DNA from: Rhizobium sp. CB3090
GTDB taxonomy: Bacteria; Pseudomonadota; Alphaproteobacteria; Rhizobiales; Rhizobiaceae
Direction: 5' to 3'
Assembly: GCF_029714285.1 (NCBI RefSeq)
Contig: NZ_CP121663.1
Coordinates: 930,001-994,000, forward strand
Length of the DNA: 64,000 nt
The position numbers and the translations under genes are program-made. The notes below the pieces were generated by a model. That model was not told where the DNA came from and ran no database searches. It saw only the letters and a program-made list of their open reading frames with translations. Positions 8,538-18,013 of the stretch are shown one piece after another. Position 1 is the first letter of the stretch, and the number at the start of each line of letters is the position of its first letter.

Positions 8538-9302
8538 ATGCATCGTTTCCACGAGAAGGTTGTCATCGTCACGGGTGCGGGATCAGGCATGGGAGAGGCG
8601 ACGGCGCGCAGATTTTCCGAGGAAGGCGCGAATGTCGTTCTCGTCGACTATCATGCCGAAAACGTCAACAAGGTCGCGGCGGAGCTTCCGGCCGAGCGTA
8701 CCATGGTGCAGGTGGTCGATGTCTCCCAATCCTCTGCCGTCAACGCGATGGTTTCGATGGTGATCGCCAAGTTCGGCAAGCTCGACGTCATCGTCAACAA
8801 TGCCGGCGTGCACGAGGCCGGCGAACCGACCGAAATCTCCGATGAACGCTGGCACAAGGTCATGGACACGGATGCCGGCGGCGTCTTCTTCGGATGCCGC
8901 GCAGCCATTCCGCACCTCGAAAAGACCAAGGGCGTCATCATCAACACCGCTTCCGTTTCCGGCACCGGCGGCGACTGGGGCATGAGCCCGTATAACGCCG
9001 CCAAGGGCGCTGTCGTCAATCTGACCCGGGCTTTGGCGCTCGATCTCGGAAAAAAGGGGATTCGCGTCAATTCCGTCTGTCCGAGCCTGACACGCACCGG
9101 GATGACCGAGGAGATGCTCGGGGACGAAGCACTGATCGCCAAGTTCAAGGAGCGCATTCCGCTTGGCCGCGTCTGCGAGCCAGAAGAGGTAGCAGCCGTC
9201 ATCGCCTTTCTGGCGAGCGACGATGCCAGCTTCATAACCGGAGCCAATATCCCAGTGGACGGAGGCGTCTCCGCCTCGAACGGACAACCCGCACGTGGTT
9301 AA
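8538..9302 (+). CDS. SDR-family NAD(P)-dependent dehydrogenase
   Basis: A 254-residue classical short-chain dehydrogenase. The cofactor motif TGAGSGMG is at residues 12-19, NNAG at 87-90, and the catalytic Ser139, Tyr152 and Lys156 are in place (NTASVSG and SPYNAAKGA). An Asp37 after the second beta strand (VVLVD) suggests NAD rather than NADP preference. The C-terminal IPLGRVCEPEEVAAVIAFL and ITGANIPVDGG are typical. Similar proteins act on diols, sugars or oxoacyl chains; substrate is unknown. The ATG at 8538 follows AAAGGA. The gene is 13 bases ahead of the PPC-domain gene and probably co-transcribed with it. Confidence 0.85.
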   Translation: MHRFHEKVVIVTGAGSGMGEATARRFSEEGANVVLVDYHAENVNKVAAELPAERTMVQVVDVSQSSAVNAMVSMVIAKFGKLDVIVNNAGVHEAGEPTEISDERWHKVMDTDAGGVFFGCRAAIPHLEKTKGVIINTASVSGTGGDWGMSPYNAAKGAVVNLTRALALDLGKKGIRVNSVCPSLTRTGMTEEMLGDEALIAKFKERIPLGRVCEPEEVAAVIAFLASDDASFITGANIPVDGGVSASNGQPARG

Positions 9303-9315
9303 CGAGGTTATTGCC

Positions 9316-9753
9316 ATGAATTTCAAACAGATAAACGAGATAAGCGGTCAGCGCACCTATGTCGTCGTGCTCGATGCGAAGGAAGAAGCGTTCTCCACCC
9401 TCAGCAACTTCGCCACGACCTATGAGATGACAGCTGCATCGGTCACCGCCATCGGTGCGTTCGAAAAGGCGACCGTCGGCTGGTTCGATTTCGCCACTCG
9501 CAGGTACCGCAGTATTCCGGTCGAAGAGCAATGCGAGGTCCTGAGCCTTCTTGGCGATATAGCGACCGGCGACGACGGCAAGGCGAGCCTGCACCTTCAC
9601 GCCGTTCTGGGTTTGAAGGACGGCTCCACGCGCGGCGGGCACTTCATTGATGGCATCGTCCATCCGACATTGGAAGTCACGATCATCGAGACGCCCGCAT
9701 ACATGCACCGCCGGCATCACAAAGATCTTGGAATCGCACTCATCGAGCTATAA
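9316..9753 (+). CDS. PPC/DUF296 domain protein
   Basis: A 145-residue protein matching the bacterial PPC (DUF296) fold: TAASVTAIGAFEKATVGWFD, then LHLHAVLGLKDGSTRGGH, followed by the C-terminal HPTLEVTIIE strand. Bacterial members are trimeric and carry conserved histidines that can bind metal; the plant versions are joined to AT-hooks, absent here. Function in bacteria is not settled, and the DNA-binding label often given is not supported by any visible motif. GAGG at 9304 sets the ATG at 9316. It follows the SDR gene closely. Confidence 0.8.
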   Translation: MNFKQINEISGQRTYVVVLDAKEEAFSTLSNFATTYEMTAASVTAIGAFEKATVGWFDFATRRYRSIPVEEQCEVLSLLGDIATGDDGKASLHLHAVLGLKDGSTRGGHFIDGIVHPTLEVTIIETPAYMHRRHHKDLGIALIEL

Positions 9754-9810
9754 GCAACCGCATACCCCACAGCTCCGATTACTTGAATGCTGCGGAGGAC
9801 AGCGCCGCGG

Positions 9811-10086
9811 TCATGCAAAGGAGCGCGTAAGATAGTCGACGCAGAGAAACACCAGCAAGATCAACAGCCAGACGGCCGCGGCGAGTGCCGCCATCCGAGA
9901 CAGCGCCGTCTCCTCGTTCAGATGCATATAGCGCCAGTAGATCAGGGCGGATTTGACCAAGGCTATCGACAGGCTCACTGAAAGGCCGATCGCGCCGCTC
10001 AGCACAAGACTGGCGCCGATGGTCGTCCCCAGCAGAAGCACAAGGATCATCCAAATCAGAACGAGCGGATTAGCAAGGCGCAACAT
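9811..10086 (-). CDS. Cytochrome c oxidase subunit IV (caa3 type)
   Basis: A 91-residue hydrophobic protein with three predicted transmembrane helices, including LVKSALIYWRYMHL, the signature of prokaryotic oxidase subunit IV (COX4/CtaF type). It closes the oxidase operon, starting six bases after the subunit III stop, with AGGTGAG upstream. Subunit IV supports assembly or stability of heme-copper oxidases and has no cofactor. It is the last gene of a run that begins with actA at 21640. Confidence 0.82.
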   Translation of the reverse strand: MLRLANPLVLIWMILVLLLGTTIGASLVLSGAIGLSVSLSIALVKSALIYWRYMHLNEETALSRMAALAAAVWLLILLVFLCVDYLTRSFA

Positions 10087-10091
10087 TCCAC

Positions 10092-10727
10092 TCACCTCGC
10101 CAGATAGAAGACCGGGTAAAGGAAGACCCAGACGACATCGACCAGGTGCCAGTAGAGTCCGGCAGTGATCAGGACGATGGCTCGCTCCGGCACCGGTATC
10201 GCTCCGCGTGCCGTTTGAACTGCCAGCGTCGCTAAAAGCACGACGCCGATCGTCAGGTGCAAGGCGTGCAGAGCGGTGGCAACCAGATAGAGATCCATGA
10301 AAAGATGCTGGACGCCGGTGACGTAGCGCGATTGCACGCCCGGCACGGGCAGCAGCCCCTCGCTGAACTCCAGTCGATATTCGTAGGCCTTGACGGCGAG
10401 GAAGCAGAGGCCGAGGACAGCAGCGGCGGTGACCCAACCGGCAGCCGCATTCGCTTTGCCGCCCCTGCCCGCTTCGACACCGAGCGCCACAAACAAGCTC
10501 GACGTCAACAGCACTGCCGTATTCATGCCCCCAATGCCGAAATGCAACGCATGCGACGCCTGGATGATCTCCGGCGAATGCGCCAATCGAAGCGCGGCGG
10601 CAACGGAGAAAATACCGCCGAACAGCATGATCTCGCTACCGAGAAAGATATACATGCCCATCATCGCCGCTTCGTGCTGCTGGCGGGCATCTCGGTAGGG
10701 CTCGGTGACGGGCAAGGTCTCAGGCAT
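10092..10727 (-). CDS. Cytochrome c oxidase subunit III
   Basis: A 211-residue integral membrane protein of the heme-copper oxidase subunit III family with about five helices. Typical segments are [17 protein letters not shown] near the N-terminus and [13 protein letters not shown], then [20 protein letters not shown] at the C-terminus. It belongs to the short subunit III form found in caa3/bo-type oxidases. GGAGGG lies five bases before the ATG at 10727, which overlaps the end of the subunit I gene by eight bases, so translation is coupled. Confidence 0.9.
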   Translation of the reverse strand: MPETLPVTEPYRDARQQHEAAMMGMYIFLGSEIMLFGGIFSVAAALRLAHSPEIIQASHALHFGIGGMNTAVLLTSSLFVALGVEAGRGGKANAAAGWVTAAAVLGLCFLAVKAYEYRLEFSEGLLPVPGVQSRYVTGVQHLFMDLYLVATALHALHLTIGVVLLATLAVQTARGAIPVPERAIVLITAGLYWHLVDVVWVFLYPVFYLAR

Positions 10728-12390
10728 TGTCACCCTCCATCTCCACCTCATAGTCGTAAGGCGGCCTATCGACGAGCGGTACGCTGTCGAAATTATGTTT
10801 TGGCGGCGGTGACGGTGTCGTCCATTCGAGCCCGGTCGCGCCCCATGGATTGTCGCCGGCGGGCGCTCCGTAACGCAGCGAATGAATGAAATAGATGAAG
10901 GGCATGAGGTAGGCGGCGCCGAGCAATGTAGCCCCGACGGAGGAGAAGACGTTCAGCACCTGAAATTCCGGCGGATAGACATGGTAGCGCCTCGGCATTC
11001 CAAGATAGCCAAGCAGAAACTGCGGGAAAAAGGTCAGGTTGAAGCCGAGAAAGATGAAAATGGCGGCCAGCCGCCCCCAGACGATCGAATACATCCGTCC
11101 GACGATCTTCGGCCACCAGTAATGCAGAGCGCCGAAGAAGGCCGACACCGTACCGCCGACCATGATGTAGTGGAAATGCGCGATGACAAAATAGGTATCA
11201 TGCACATGGACGTCGATGGCCAGCATCGCCAGCATCAGGCCGGTCAAGCCGCCGAACACGAAGAGACCGATGAAGGCCATGGCAAAGAGAAAGGGCGGAT
11301 CCAGCGAAATATGGCCCTTAAACAGCGTGGCAGTCCAGTTATAGACCTTGATGCCGGAGGGAATTGCCACCGCGATACTCAGGAACGAAAAGGCAGCGCT
11401 CGCATAGGCCGATTGCCCAGAGACGAACATATGATGTCCCCACACGAAGAAACCGAGAGCGGCAATCGCGACCGATGAGGCCGCGACGAACTGATAGCCG
11501 AAGATCGGCTTGCGTGCTCCGGCCGCCACCAGTTCGCTGATGACCCCGAGCGCGGGCAGCACCATGATGTAGACCGCCGGATGGCTGTAGAACCAGAAGA
11601 GGTGCTGGTAGAGCAGCGGATCGCCGCCAAGTGCCGGATTGAAGATGCCGAGGCCGAAAAGCCGCTCCAGCGAGATCAGCACGAGCGTAATGGAAAGGAC
11701 CGGCGTCGCCAGCACCAGGACCAATGAGGTGGCGTAGATCGACCAGACGAAGAGTGGCAACCGGCCCCAGGTCATGCCGGGGCAACGCAGCTTGTGCACG
11801 GTCACGATGAAATTCAGCCCGGTGAGGATCGAGGAAAAGCCGACGATGAAGACAGCGCTTGCCGCGAGGATGACATTGCCGTTGGCATACATGGTCGACA
11901 GCGGCGTATAGAAGGTCCAACCGGTATCGACACCGCCGGCGATCAGCACGAAGACGGTGAAGAGACCGGCAATCATGTAGATGTACCAGCTCAGGAGATT
12001 GAGTTTTGGGAAGGCGAGATCCCTGGCACCGATCATCAGCGGAAGGAGAAAATTGCCGAACGTATTGGGGATCGACGGGATCAGGAAGAACCAAACCATG
12101 ACGACTCCATGGATGGTGAAAGCACGGTTATAGCCGTCGTTGGTCAATAGATCGCCCGCGGGCGTCAGCAGATCGAGGCGGATCAGCGCCGCGGCAATCG
12201 CCCCGACGAAAAAGAAGAAGGTGATCGACAGCACATAGAGGATCGCGATGCGCTTATGGTCTGTCGTCAGCAGCCAGGATTTGAGACTATGGCCGGCGCG
12301 CAGATAGCTGACGCGTTCGGTTGCCGTTTCCGACAGGCCGCGGTCATCGAGATTGGCGGGGTTCGGGCGCTGTTCCCTGGTGATCGTCAC
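10720..12390 (-). CDS. ctaD: Cytochrome c oxidase subunit I, type A2 heme-copper oxidase
   Basis: A 556-residue catalytic subunit with 12 or so membrane helices. It carries heme a, heme a3 and CuB. Helix VI reads [15 protein letters not shown]: the His-Pro-x-Val-Tyr CuB ligand and crosslinked tyrosine are present, but the usual D-channel glutamate (HPEVY) is alanine and is preceded by Tyr-Ser. That YS pattern marks type A2 oxidases, such as the caa3 enzyme of Rhodothermus. The next ligands are in WGHHMFVSG, and [13 protein letters not shown] holds the heme histidines. The gene overlaps subunit II by four bases (ATGA). Confidence 0.95.
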   Translation of the reverse strand: MTITREQRPNPANLDDRGLSETATERVSYLRAGHSLKSWLLTTDHKRIAILYVLSITFFFFVGAIAAALIRLDLLTPAGDLLTNDGYNRAFTIHGVVMVWFFLIPSIPNTFGNFLLPLMIGARDLAFPKLNLLSWYIYMIAGLFTVFVLIAGGVDTGWTFYTPLSTMYANGNVILAASAVFIVGFSSILTGLNFIVTVHKLRCPGMTWGRLPLFVWSIYATSLVLVLATPVLSITLVLISLERLFGLGIFNPALGGDPLLYQHLFWFYSHPAVYIMVLPALGVISELVAAGARKPIFGYQFVAASSVAIAALGFFVWGHHMFVSGQSAYASAAFSFLSIAVAIPSGIKVYNWTATLFKGHISLDPPFLFAMAFIGLFVFGGLTGLMLAMLAIDVHVHDTYFVIAHFHYIMVGGTVSAFFGALHYWWPKIVGRMYSIVWGRLAAIFIFLGFNLTFFPQFLLGYLGMPRRYHVYPPEFQVLNVFSSVGATLLGAAYLMPFIYFIHSLRYGAPAGDNPWGATGLEWTTPSPPPKHNFDSVPLVDRPPYDYEVEMEGDNA

Positions 12391-13328
12391 TGGGTCGCCT
12401 CCCCTGGCTGCAATGACTTGATATAAGCAACGATCTTCAGGACATCCTCTTCGCTGAGCACGTTCTGGAAGGTCGGCATGATCGGCTGATACCCGGCCGC
12501 GATCTGAGACTGCGGTAGAAGAATACTGTCGCGGATATATTCATCGTCGGCGATCACGACCTCACCGGACTGTAGTGGCACCGGATTGCCATAGAGTCCC
12601 ACCAGCGAAGGTGCATGCACGGTCGACGCGGGATCATGGCAACCGCTGCAACCACGGCTGCGGAAAAGTGCCGCTCCTTCCGCCGCGAGCGTTTGATCGT
12701 TGGAGGATTGACTCAACCATTTGGCATAATCCGCCGGCTTCATAACGACGAAGCTGCCCGTCATTTCGGAATGGTTGCTGCCGCAATATTGCGAGCAGGC
12801 GATGCGGTAGGTGCCTGGCTTGTCGGCGGTGAACCAACTCGTCGTGTAGCGGCCCGGTACCACATCCTGCTTGATACGCAAGGCGGGAATGAAGAGGCTA
12901 TGGATCACGTCCTGAGAGGCCATCGTAAGCTTGACCGGCTCTCCAGCCGGCACATGAAGCTCGTTGATTTCGGCTTGGCCCTGCGGATGCTGGAATTTCC
13001 ACATCCATTGCTTGGCGACGACGTCGATCTGCAATGCATCGGCCGGAGCATGACGTAGCGTTGCGAACAATTCGGTCGACCAGACATAGAAGCCCACCAG
13101 CGCGACGAACGGAATAACGGACCAGGAGATTTCGAGCGGGATGTTCCGGTTTGGAGAATGTTTCCGGTCCGCCGGCCTGCCGCGTCGGTATTTGACCGCG
13201 AAGACGACGATCAGGATGAAGACCGGTGCCGAGAGGGCCACGATCAGTACCGTGAAAGCGATCACCAGCAGATCCACCTGATGGCTGTAATCGGAAACGC
13301 TCTGAGGCCAAAGGGGGATGAAAGTCAA
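12387..13328 (-). CDS. ctaC: Cytochrome c oxidase subunit II fused to cytochrome c
   Basis: A 313-residue subunit with two N-terminal membrane helices (about 15-45 and 66-88), a periplasmic CuA domain and a C-terminal cytochrome c domain. CuA ligands are His143, Cys178, Cys182, His186 and Met189 ([13 protein letters not shown]). The heme-binding CSGCH is at residues 227-231, with a probable Met ligand in the later MPTF. The fused heme defines a caa3-type oxidase and lets the enzyme accept electrons without a soluble cytochrome c. Its neighbours suggest the electrons come from Alternative Complex III, whose genes lie upstream in the same operon. The start overlaps the sco gene stop by four bases. 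Confidence 0.93.
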   Translation of the reverse strand: MTFIPLWPQSVSDYSHQVDLLVIAFTVLIVALSAPVFILIVVFAVKYRRGRPADRKHSPNRNIPLEISWSVIPFVALVGFYVWSTELFATLRHAPADALQIDVVAKQWMWKFQHPQGQAEINELHVPAGEPVKLTMASQDVIHSLFIPALRIKQDVVPGRYTTSWFTADKPGTYRIACSQYCGSNHSEMTGSFVVMKPADYAKWLSQSSNDQTLAAEGAALFRSRGCSGCHDPASTVHAPSLVGLYGNPVPLQSGEVVIADDEYIRDSILLPQSQIAAGYQPIMPTFQNVLSEEDVLKIVAYIKSLQPGEATQ

Positions 13329-14140
13329 TTTTCCCTCCCCTTGGCCGATGCCTTCTCACGTCGTCTCTCGCACAGGAGGGCAAATCCGAACAGCCCGCCG
13401 CCGGCCAGCACCGTCACCCCACAGGCCATCTGCAGGGCCATGTGAATGAGCGAAGAGTACCGTCCGGTGGCCGGATCATAATGGTAGCAAAGCAGCAGGA
13501 GCTGATCGCCCCAACTCCCGATCTGCCCCTGCCCCGCCTCCGTCAACGCCAGCTTCAGATCATTACCCTCAGGCGAAAGCCCATAGAGCCAGCGGCTCAA
13601 TCGCCCATCCGGTGTCAGGGCGGCGACGGCTGCGTCATGCGCATATTGACCGATGTTGGGGTCCCAGGCGTAGCGATAGCCGAGTGCATCCGTCACGGCA
13701 TGGATATCGGAGGCCGTGCCTGTCAGCGCATGCACACCCCCAGCGGTCAGCGAGGGAAAGCGACCGCGCAATTGATCGAGTGAGTTTTGCGCGTCCCTGG
13801 GCCCTTCGCGGGGATCGATGCCGAAAGCGATGATGGTGAAATCACCAGGCGGCCGGAACGGCTGCTCCTTTACCGCCTCCATGAGGCCCGACAAGGTCAC
13901 CCCGCAGATGTTCGGGCAATTGTGCAGGACCGGTGCCAGCAGGATCGGCTTGTCGCCGGCAAGTCCGCGCAGCGTCACCCGATGGCCTCCCTCGTCCGTG
14001 AAAGGCCGATCGAGCGGAATTTTCGCATCCGACTTGTGTTCGATACCGGTGACGGCAAATGGATCGAAGGGTGCCGCCGCGGCCTGACCGACGGCAAAGC
14101 CCAGCAACGCGAACGCGAGTGGCAGTACATGGCGCATCAT
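13325..14140 (-). CDS. Sco1/SenC-family copper chaperone
   Basis: A 271-residue exported thioredoxin-fold protein. An N-terminal signal or anchor (HVLPLAFALLGFAVGQAAAA) is followed by the copper-binding CxxxC in HNCPNICGVT. A distal helix near the C-terminus (GVTVLAGGGLFGFALL) probably anchors it. Sco proteins insert copper into the CuA site of subunit II, and its position directly before ctaC fits this. The ATG at 14140 overlaps the stop of the preceding gene (ATGA) and has GGGGAGG upstream; a longer in-frame start at 14176 would only add residues inside the upstream gene. Confidence 0.88.
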   Translation of the reverse strand: MMRHVLPLAFALLGFAVGQAAAAPFDPFAVTGIEHKSDAKIPLDRPFTDEGGHRVTLRGLAGDKPILLAPVLHNCPNICGVTLSGLMEAVKEQPFRPPGDFTIIAFGIDPREGPRDAQNSLDQLRGRFPSLTAGGVHALTGTASDIHAVTDALGYRYAWDPNIGQYAHDAAVAALTPDGRLSRWLYGLSPEGNDLKLALTEAGQGQIGSWGDQLLLLCYHYDPATGRYSSLIHMALQMACGVTVLAGGGLFGFALLCERRREKASAKGREN

Positions 14141-14538
14141 CGCTTGACCGCCTCCCCATTGTCCTGATCCGGCCAACCGCGGGCGGCGAGAATTGCCATA
14201 GCGCGATCGATCGGAATATGTGCTGTCTGCGCCGCCCTGTCGTTCCAGCCATAACCTTGCAGCCGACTCTGGGCTTCAAGCTGCAACGCATGGCGATCGG
14301 CAGAGGGAGAAACTTCGAGACGAGGACCGTTTCGTTCCTGGGTTTGGGTGTTCGTGAGAGAGGACTGTGCCGCAGGCTCGACCCGGCGAAGAATGCCGAA
14401 GGCAATCAGGATCGATAGCCCCACACCAATGAAGAGCGCTGAAGTCCACGACAGGATGATGCGTGGCGAGACGTCGCGCGCCTCATAAGCCGGCTTTGTC
14501 TTCGTTCGTTGCCGCCGTCTGCGAAAGTTCGGGCTCAT
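14137..14538 (-). CDS. Unknown one-helix protein between actF and sco
   Basis: A 133-residue protein with an Arg/Lys-rich N-terminus (FRRRRQRTKTK), one membrane helix (about 31-50) and a periplasmic tail that ends in LQGYGWNDRAAQTAHIPIDR, then AMAILAARGWP. I recall similar GYGW-x-D...IPI-x-x-AM tails in proteins coded beside Alternative Complex III or Sco genes, but no function is assigned. It overlaps actF and sco by four bases on each side, so it is a fixed member of the operon. An assembly or supercomplex-linking role is plausible inference. It contains no cysteine or heme motif. Its frame extends upstream inside actF, but only the part from 14538 is used here. Confidence 0.75.
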   Translation of the reverse strand: MSPNFRRRRQRTKTKPAYEARDVSPRIILSWTSALFIGVGLSILIAFGILRRVEPAAQSSLTNTQTQERNGPRLEVSPSADRHALQLEAQSRLQGYGWNDRAAQTAHIPIDRAMAILAARGWPDQDNGEAVKR

Positions 14539-15596
14539 CGCGAGACCTCTGCCTGATAGCTCGACCTCAATCGCGCAAGCAGGATGGTCGAGCGGGAAAG
14601 GATCGCGAGGCCAATCTGCGTGAAACCGATCAGTGAAAGGAGATAGGCCGTGATTGCGGGCCCAAGATGCCCCGTCAACTGCGGCATCGTCAGCCAGGCA
14701 TATTCCAGCAGCGCGCCAATGAGCACAGCAAGCGACAGCGTGATCAGCCATGCCGGAGACGTGCGGACTGGCGGAAAAAACAACAGCAGCAGCGGCAGAA
14801 GGTGCAACAGCGTGAATAGATATTCGGCAACCGCCCAAATGCCGTCGCCGCGCCGCTGATACCAGGCAACTCCCTTTGGAAGATTGCCCGACCAGATGAT
14901 GAAATATTGCATGAAGGCGAGATAGACCCAGAAGAGGATCGCGGTCAGCAGCAGAGCGCCGAGCACACCAGGCCTGCCGACGGGGCCGGCCGATAGCCGG
15001 AGAATGAGCAGAAGCGACAGCGCCGTCAGCATCTGGCCCGCCAGTATATAGAGGCCGAAGCCGGAGGAATGGAACTGAGGATCGAGCGACATCAACCAGT
15101 CGACCGACAGCAACCCATGCAACAACACGAAGGCGATGAGTCCCATCGCCGCCAGCGGCAGGGAACGGCGCGGCCTCGTGACCAGCGCCCATGCGAGCCA
15201 GCAGGCGCCTGAAAGGATCGCCAGGGTGCGAATATCGAAGAAAAGCGGCGTCAGATAGACCTTCTTGAAAGCTCCAAGCGGAGCCCCTCGCGCCCATTCA
15301 TAGGTCCAGGGGAGGCCGATCATGATCGGCAGCGAGGCGAGGAGAACGAGCGGCACCAGCAGCAGCGCCGGCTCCGCGACAGTAAGAAGCTCGTCGCGCC
15401 AGATGCCGGGGATGATGCGCATCATCATCGTCAGGCAGAGGGCGCCGAGCGGCAGTGCGCTCATAAAAACAAGGGCCGCCAGCCAGCCGATCAATGCGGC
15501 TTGGGGCGAGAACAGCGTCATCGCCAGCGCCATCAGGCAAAAGACGATACCGCTTATGGCGAGCAAGTTGGTCGGCAGGGCTTCGACGCGGCTCAT
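14535..15596 (-). CDS. actF: Alternative Complex III membrane subunit ActF
   Basis: A 353-residue polytopic protein with about ten helices and no cofactor motifs. The sequence resembles the ActF/ActC-like membrane subunits: LLHGLLSVDWLMSLDPQFHS and ILFWVYLAFMQYFIIWSGNL with GVAWYQRR, which are typical of the quinol:cytochrome c oxidoreductase membrane subunit. It would sit in the inner membrane beside ActC. Overlaps of four bases join it to actE and the unknown one-helix gene. Confidence 0.88.
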   Translation of the reverse strand: MSRVEALPTNLLAISGIVFCLMALAMTLFSPQAALIGWLAALVFMSALPLGALCLTMMMRIIPGIWRDELLTVAEPALLLVPLVLLASLPIMIGLPWTYEWARGAPLGAFKKVYLTPLFFDIRTLAILSGACWLAWALVTRPRRSLPLAAMGLIAFVLLHGLLSVDWLMSLDPQFHSSGFGLYILAGQMLTALSLLLILRLSAGPVGRPGVLGALLLTAILFWVYLAFMQYFIIWSGNLPKGVAWYQRRGDGIWAVAEYLFTLLHLLPLLLLFFPPVRTSPAWLITLSLAVLIGALLEYAWLTMPQLTGHLGPAITAYLLSLIGFTQIGLAILSRSTILLARLRSSYQAEVSR

Positions 15597-16126
15597 GATC
15601 CCGTCCCTTCCAACCGCGCTCGATCTTCCGGTGGGAGAGTGGCAACAGGGGCATTTCGGCTAAGCTGCAGCGCACGGATATAGGCTGCGATCGCCCAGCG
15701 GTCAGCCGGAGAAACCCTGTCGGCATAGGAATACATCACACCATGGCCGTTGGTCATGACATCGACGAAATAGCGCGAGGGCGCATTGCGCAGCCGGTCG
15801 ATATGGAAACTCGGCGGATGCGGAAAGCCACGCGCCGGCACTGTCCCATTGCCATCGCCATCGGTGTCGTGGCAGGGGGTGCAATAGATGCCGAAGCGCT
15901 CCTGCCCACGCTGCAGCAATTCGGTCGTAATCATCGGACGATTTGCAAGGGCAGCGTCCTCTCGGGCATCGTCGCGCGCGACCGTCCCCTGTGGCGGTGC
16001 TTGCAGCGCCTTGCCATCGGCAAAGAGCGAACTCTTTTCATAGGAATCGTAGCGCGGCTGATGGTTCATGTTGTCGCAGCCTGCGAGCAATAGAACGGGC
16101 ACGAGATAGAGCGGCGCGCTTCTCAT
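15593..16126 (-). CDS. actE: Alternative Complex III monoheme cytochrome c ActE
   Basis: A 177-residue lipoprotein cytochrome. The signal peptide ends in LLLAGC, so Cys17 is the likely lipidated residue. The heme motif CTPCH is at residues 82-86, with Met131 in GVMYSYADR as probable axial ligand, followed by WAIAAYIRALQLS, the usual C-terminal helix. ActE shuttles electrons from the complex to the acceptor, here most likely the caa3 oxidase. It overlaps actD and actF by four bases each. Confidence 0.9.
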   Translation of the reverse strand: MRSAPLYLVPVLLLAGCDNMNHQPRYDSYEKSSLFADGKALQAPPQGTVARDDAREDAALANRPMITTELLQRGQERFGIYCTPCHDTDGDGNGTVPARGFPHPPSFHIDRLRNAPSRYFVDVMTNGHGVMYSYADRVSPADRWAIAAYIRALQLSRNAPVATLPPEDRARLEGTGS

Positions 16127-16683
16127 TCCGGTTGCTCCGTATGTTCTACGGCTTCGACGCGCACCGGATCGAGGCCGTCCAGAAAAGCCCTCGTGCGTTT
16201 CAGATGGAACCGCGCATCGTTGCTGAAAAGGACGAGAAAGAACTTGTCCGAGCTCGCCAGATGAAAGGCCTCGACATCGAACAGCGGATGGTGAAGGCGT
16301 GGCAGCCGGTTCAGCAGAAGCATGCCGAAAACCGTAAACAGCACCGAGAAGAGCACGGTCAGCTCGAAGGTGATCAGCATGAAGGACTGCCAGGCATAGA
16401 GCGGGCGTCCGCCGATATCGATCTGATAGGCATGATTAGTGTAGACCTGAAGGCCATAGCCGATGGCGGCGCCGACTATTCCCCCAGCAAGGGTCAGCCA
16501 GGGCACGATATTTTCGTTAATAGCCAGCACTTCGGTCAGTTCCTGCACCGGATAGGGCGAATAGGCGTCCAAGGCACGAAAGCCGGCCTTGCGTGCGCGC
16601 TTCACGCCCTCCACCAACCGCTCTGGCCTGTCGAACTCGGCGAGCAGACCGAACACCGCACTTTCCGGACTCGGTTCACGCAT
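16123..16683 (-). CDS. actD: Alternative Complex III subunit ActD (DUF3341)
   Basis: A 186-residue protein with a cytosolic N-terminal part (VFGLLAEFDRPERLVEG, then RALDAYSPYPVQEL) and two central membrane helices, matching DUF3341. In solved Alternative Complex III structures ActD is a two-helix subunit next to ActC. The N-terminal half may sense or gate; this is not established. It overlaps actC by eight bases and actE by four. Confidence 0.9.
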   Translation of the reverse strand: MREPSPESAVFGLLAEFDRPERLVEGVKRARKAGFRALDAYSPYPVQELTEVLAINENIVPWLTLAGGIVGAAIGYGLQVYTNHAYQIDIGGRPLYAWQSFMLITFELTVLFSVLFTVFGMLLLNRLPRLHHPLFDVEAFHLASSDKFFLVLFSNDARFHLKRTRAFLDGLDPVRVEAVEHTEQPE

Positions 16684-18013
16684 GGCTCAAATCCCCCGTT
16701 TCCCTGAGCGCCTCTTTGACTTCGAAGGCCGAGATGACCGGCAGGAAGCGCACGAACAACAGGAAGGGCGTGAAGAAAACGCCGAGCATGCCGGCAAAAA
16801 GACCCCACTCCCAGATGCTTGGATGGTAGACGCCCCAGGAGGAGACGAGATAATCGCGATAGAGCGACGTCGTCAGCAGCATATAGCGCTCGAACCACAT
16901 GCCGACGGTAACCGAAAGGCCGATCAGGAACAGAATGACCGGCTGACGGCGAACGGTGCCGAACCATAAAAGCTGCAGCGGCACGAAATTGAGGATGACG
17001 GCGCCCCAGTAGCTGAAGGCATAGGCGCCGGTCAGCCGATCCATCATCGTGCCGACGTCCTGCAGATCGCCGCCATAAAGGCTGTCGAAGACTTCCGCCA
17101 CATAGCCGTAGGCCGTCATCAATCCCGTCGCCAGCATAAAGCATCCGAGAAGATCGAGATGGCGGCTGGTGACGAGATCGCCAAGTCCCAATGCATGGCG
17201 CAGCGTGACGGCAATCATCGCCACGACGGCAAAACCGGAAAAGGCGGCACCAAGCACGAAATATGGCGGGAAGACCGTCGATGTCCAACCGGGTATCGGC
17301 CCGGCCGCAAAAAGCAGCGAAACCTCGGAGTGGACCGAAACCACCAGAGGCACCGCAATGGCGGCGGTCAGTCGATAGGACTGGTTCCAGCGTGCCCAAT
17401 GCCTGGCCGAACCGCGCCAGCCAAGTGCTGCGAGGCCGTAGAATACCTGCTGCCAGCGTTTTTTTGCCCGGTCTCGGACGGTGGCGAGATCGGGGACGAT
17501 TCCAATATACCAGAAGAGAATCGAAACGGTGAGATAGGTGAGCACGGCGAAGAAATCCCAGCTCAAAGGGCTTTTGAATTGTGGCGAAATCGTCATGGTG
17601 TTCGGATAGGGCGCGATCCAATAGAAGAACCAGGGACGCCCGAGATGCAGGATCGGATAGAGACCCGCGCAGATGACGGCAAAAAGGGTCATCGCCTCGG
17701 CGAAGCGATTCAGCGAGTTGCGCCAATGGGCACTGAGAAGCAGAAGCAACGCCGAGATCAGCGTGCCCGCATGTCCGATGCCGAGAAACCAGATGTAGTT
17801 GGCAATCGCCAATCCCCAATTGACGGGAATATTGTTTCCCCAGACGCCGACGCCATAGGTGAGCAGGACGGCTGCCGAAACGACGAAGCTTGCAAGCAGC
17901 AGTAGAGACATCAAAAAGCAGACCCACCATGCCCTCGGGGCTGGATATTTTAGTGGAATCCGGGTGATCTTCGCCGTGGCCGCGGCGTTGCGACCTGCCG
18001 TTGCATCGCTCAT
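16676..18013 (-). CDS. actC: Alternative Complex III quinol-binding subunit ActC (NrfD family)
   Basis: A 445-residue membrane protein of the NrfD/PsrC family with about ten helices. Recognisable segments include FLGIGHAGTLISALLLLL, LGRPWFFYWIAPYPN and SVHSEVSLLFAAGPIPGW. The subunit binds quinol at the periplasmic side and passes electrons to the iron-sulfur domain of ActB. Its start codon overlaps the actB stop (ATGA). An open frame on the same strand in another phase spans this gene and is only a shadow. Confidence 0.93.
   Translation of the reverse strand: MSDATAGRNAAATAKITRIPLKYPAPRAWWVCFLMSLLLLASFVVSAAVLLTYGVGVWGNNIPVNWGLAIANYIWFLGIGHAGTLISALLLLLSAHWRNSLNRFAEAMTLFAVICAGLYPILHLGRPWFFYWIAPYPNTMTISPQFKSPLSWDFFAVLTYLTVSILFWYIGIVPDLATVRDRAKKRWQQVFYGLAALGWRGSARHWARWNQSYRLTAAIAVPLVVSVHSEVSLLFAAGPIPGWTSTVFPPYFVLGAAFSGFAVVAMIAVTLRHALGLGDLVTSRHLDLLGCFMLATGLMTAYGYVAEVFDSLYGGDLQDVGTMMDRLTGAYAFSYWGAVILNFVPLQLLWFGTVRRQPVILFLIGLSVTVGMWFERYMLLTTSLYRDYLVSSWGVYHPSIWEWGLFAGMLGVFFTPFLLFVRFLPVISAFEVKEALRETGDLSHA

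Noticed and set aside
14539..15297. Upstream part of a long minus-strand frame that continues into the one-helix protein gene
   Set aside because: It lies inside actF in another frame and is Arg/Ser/Pro-rich. Only the part from the ATG at 14538 looks like a real protein.
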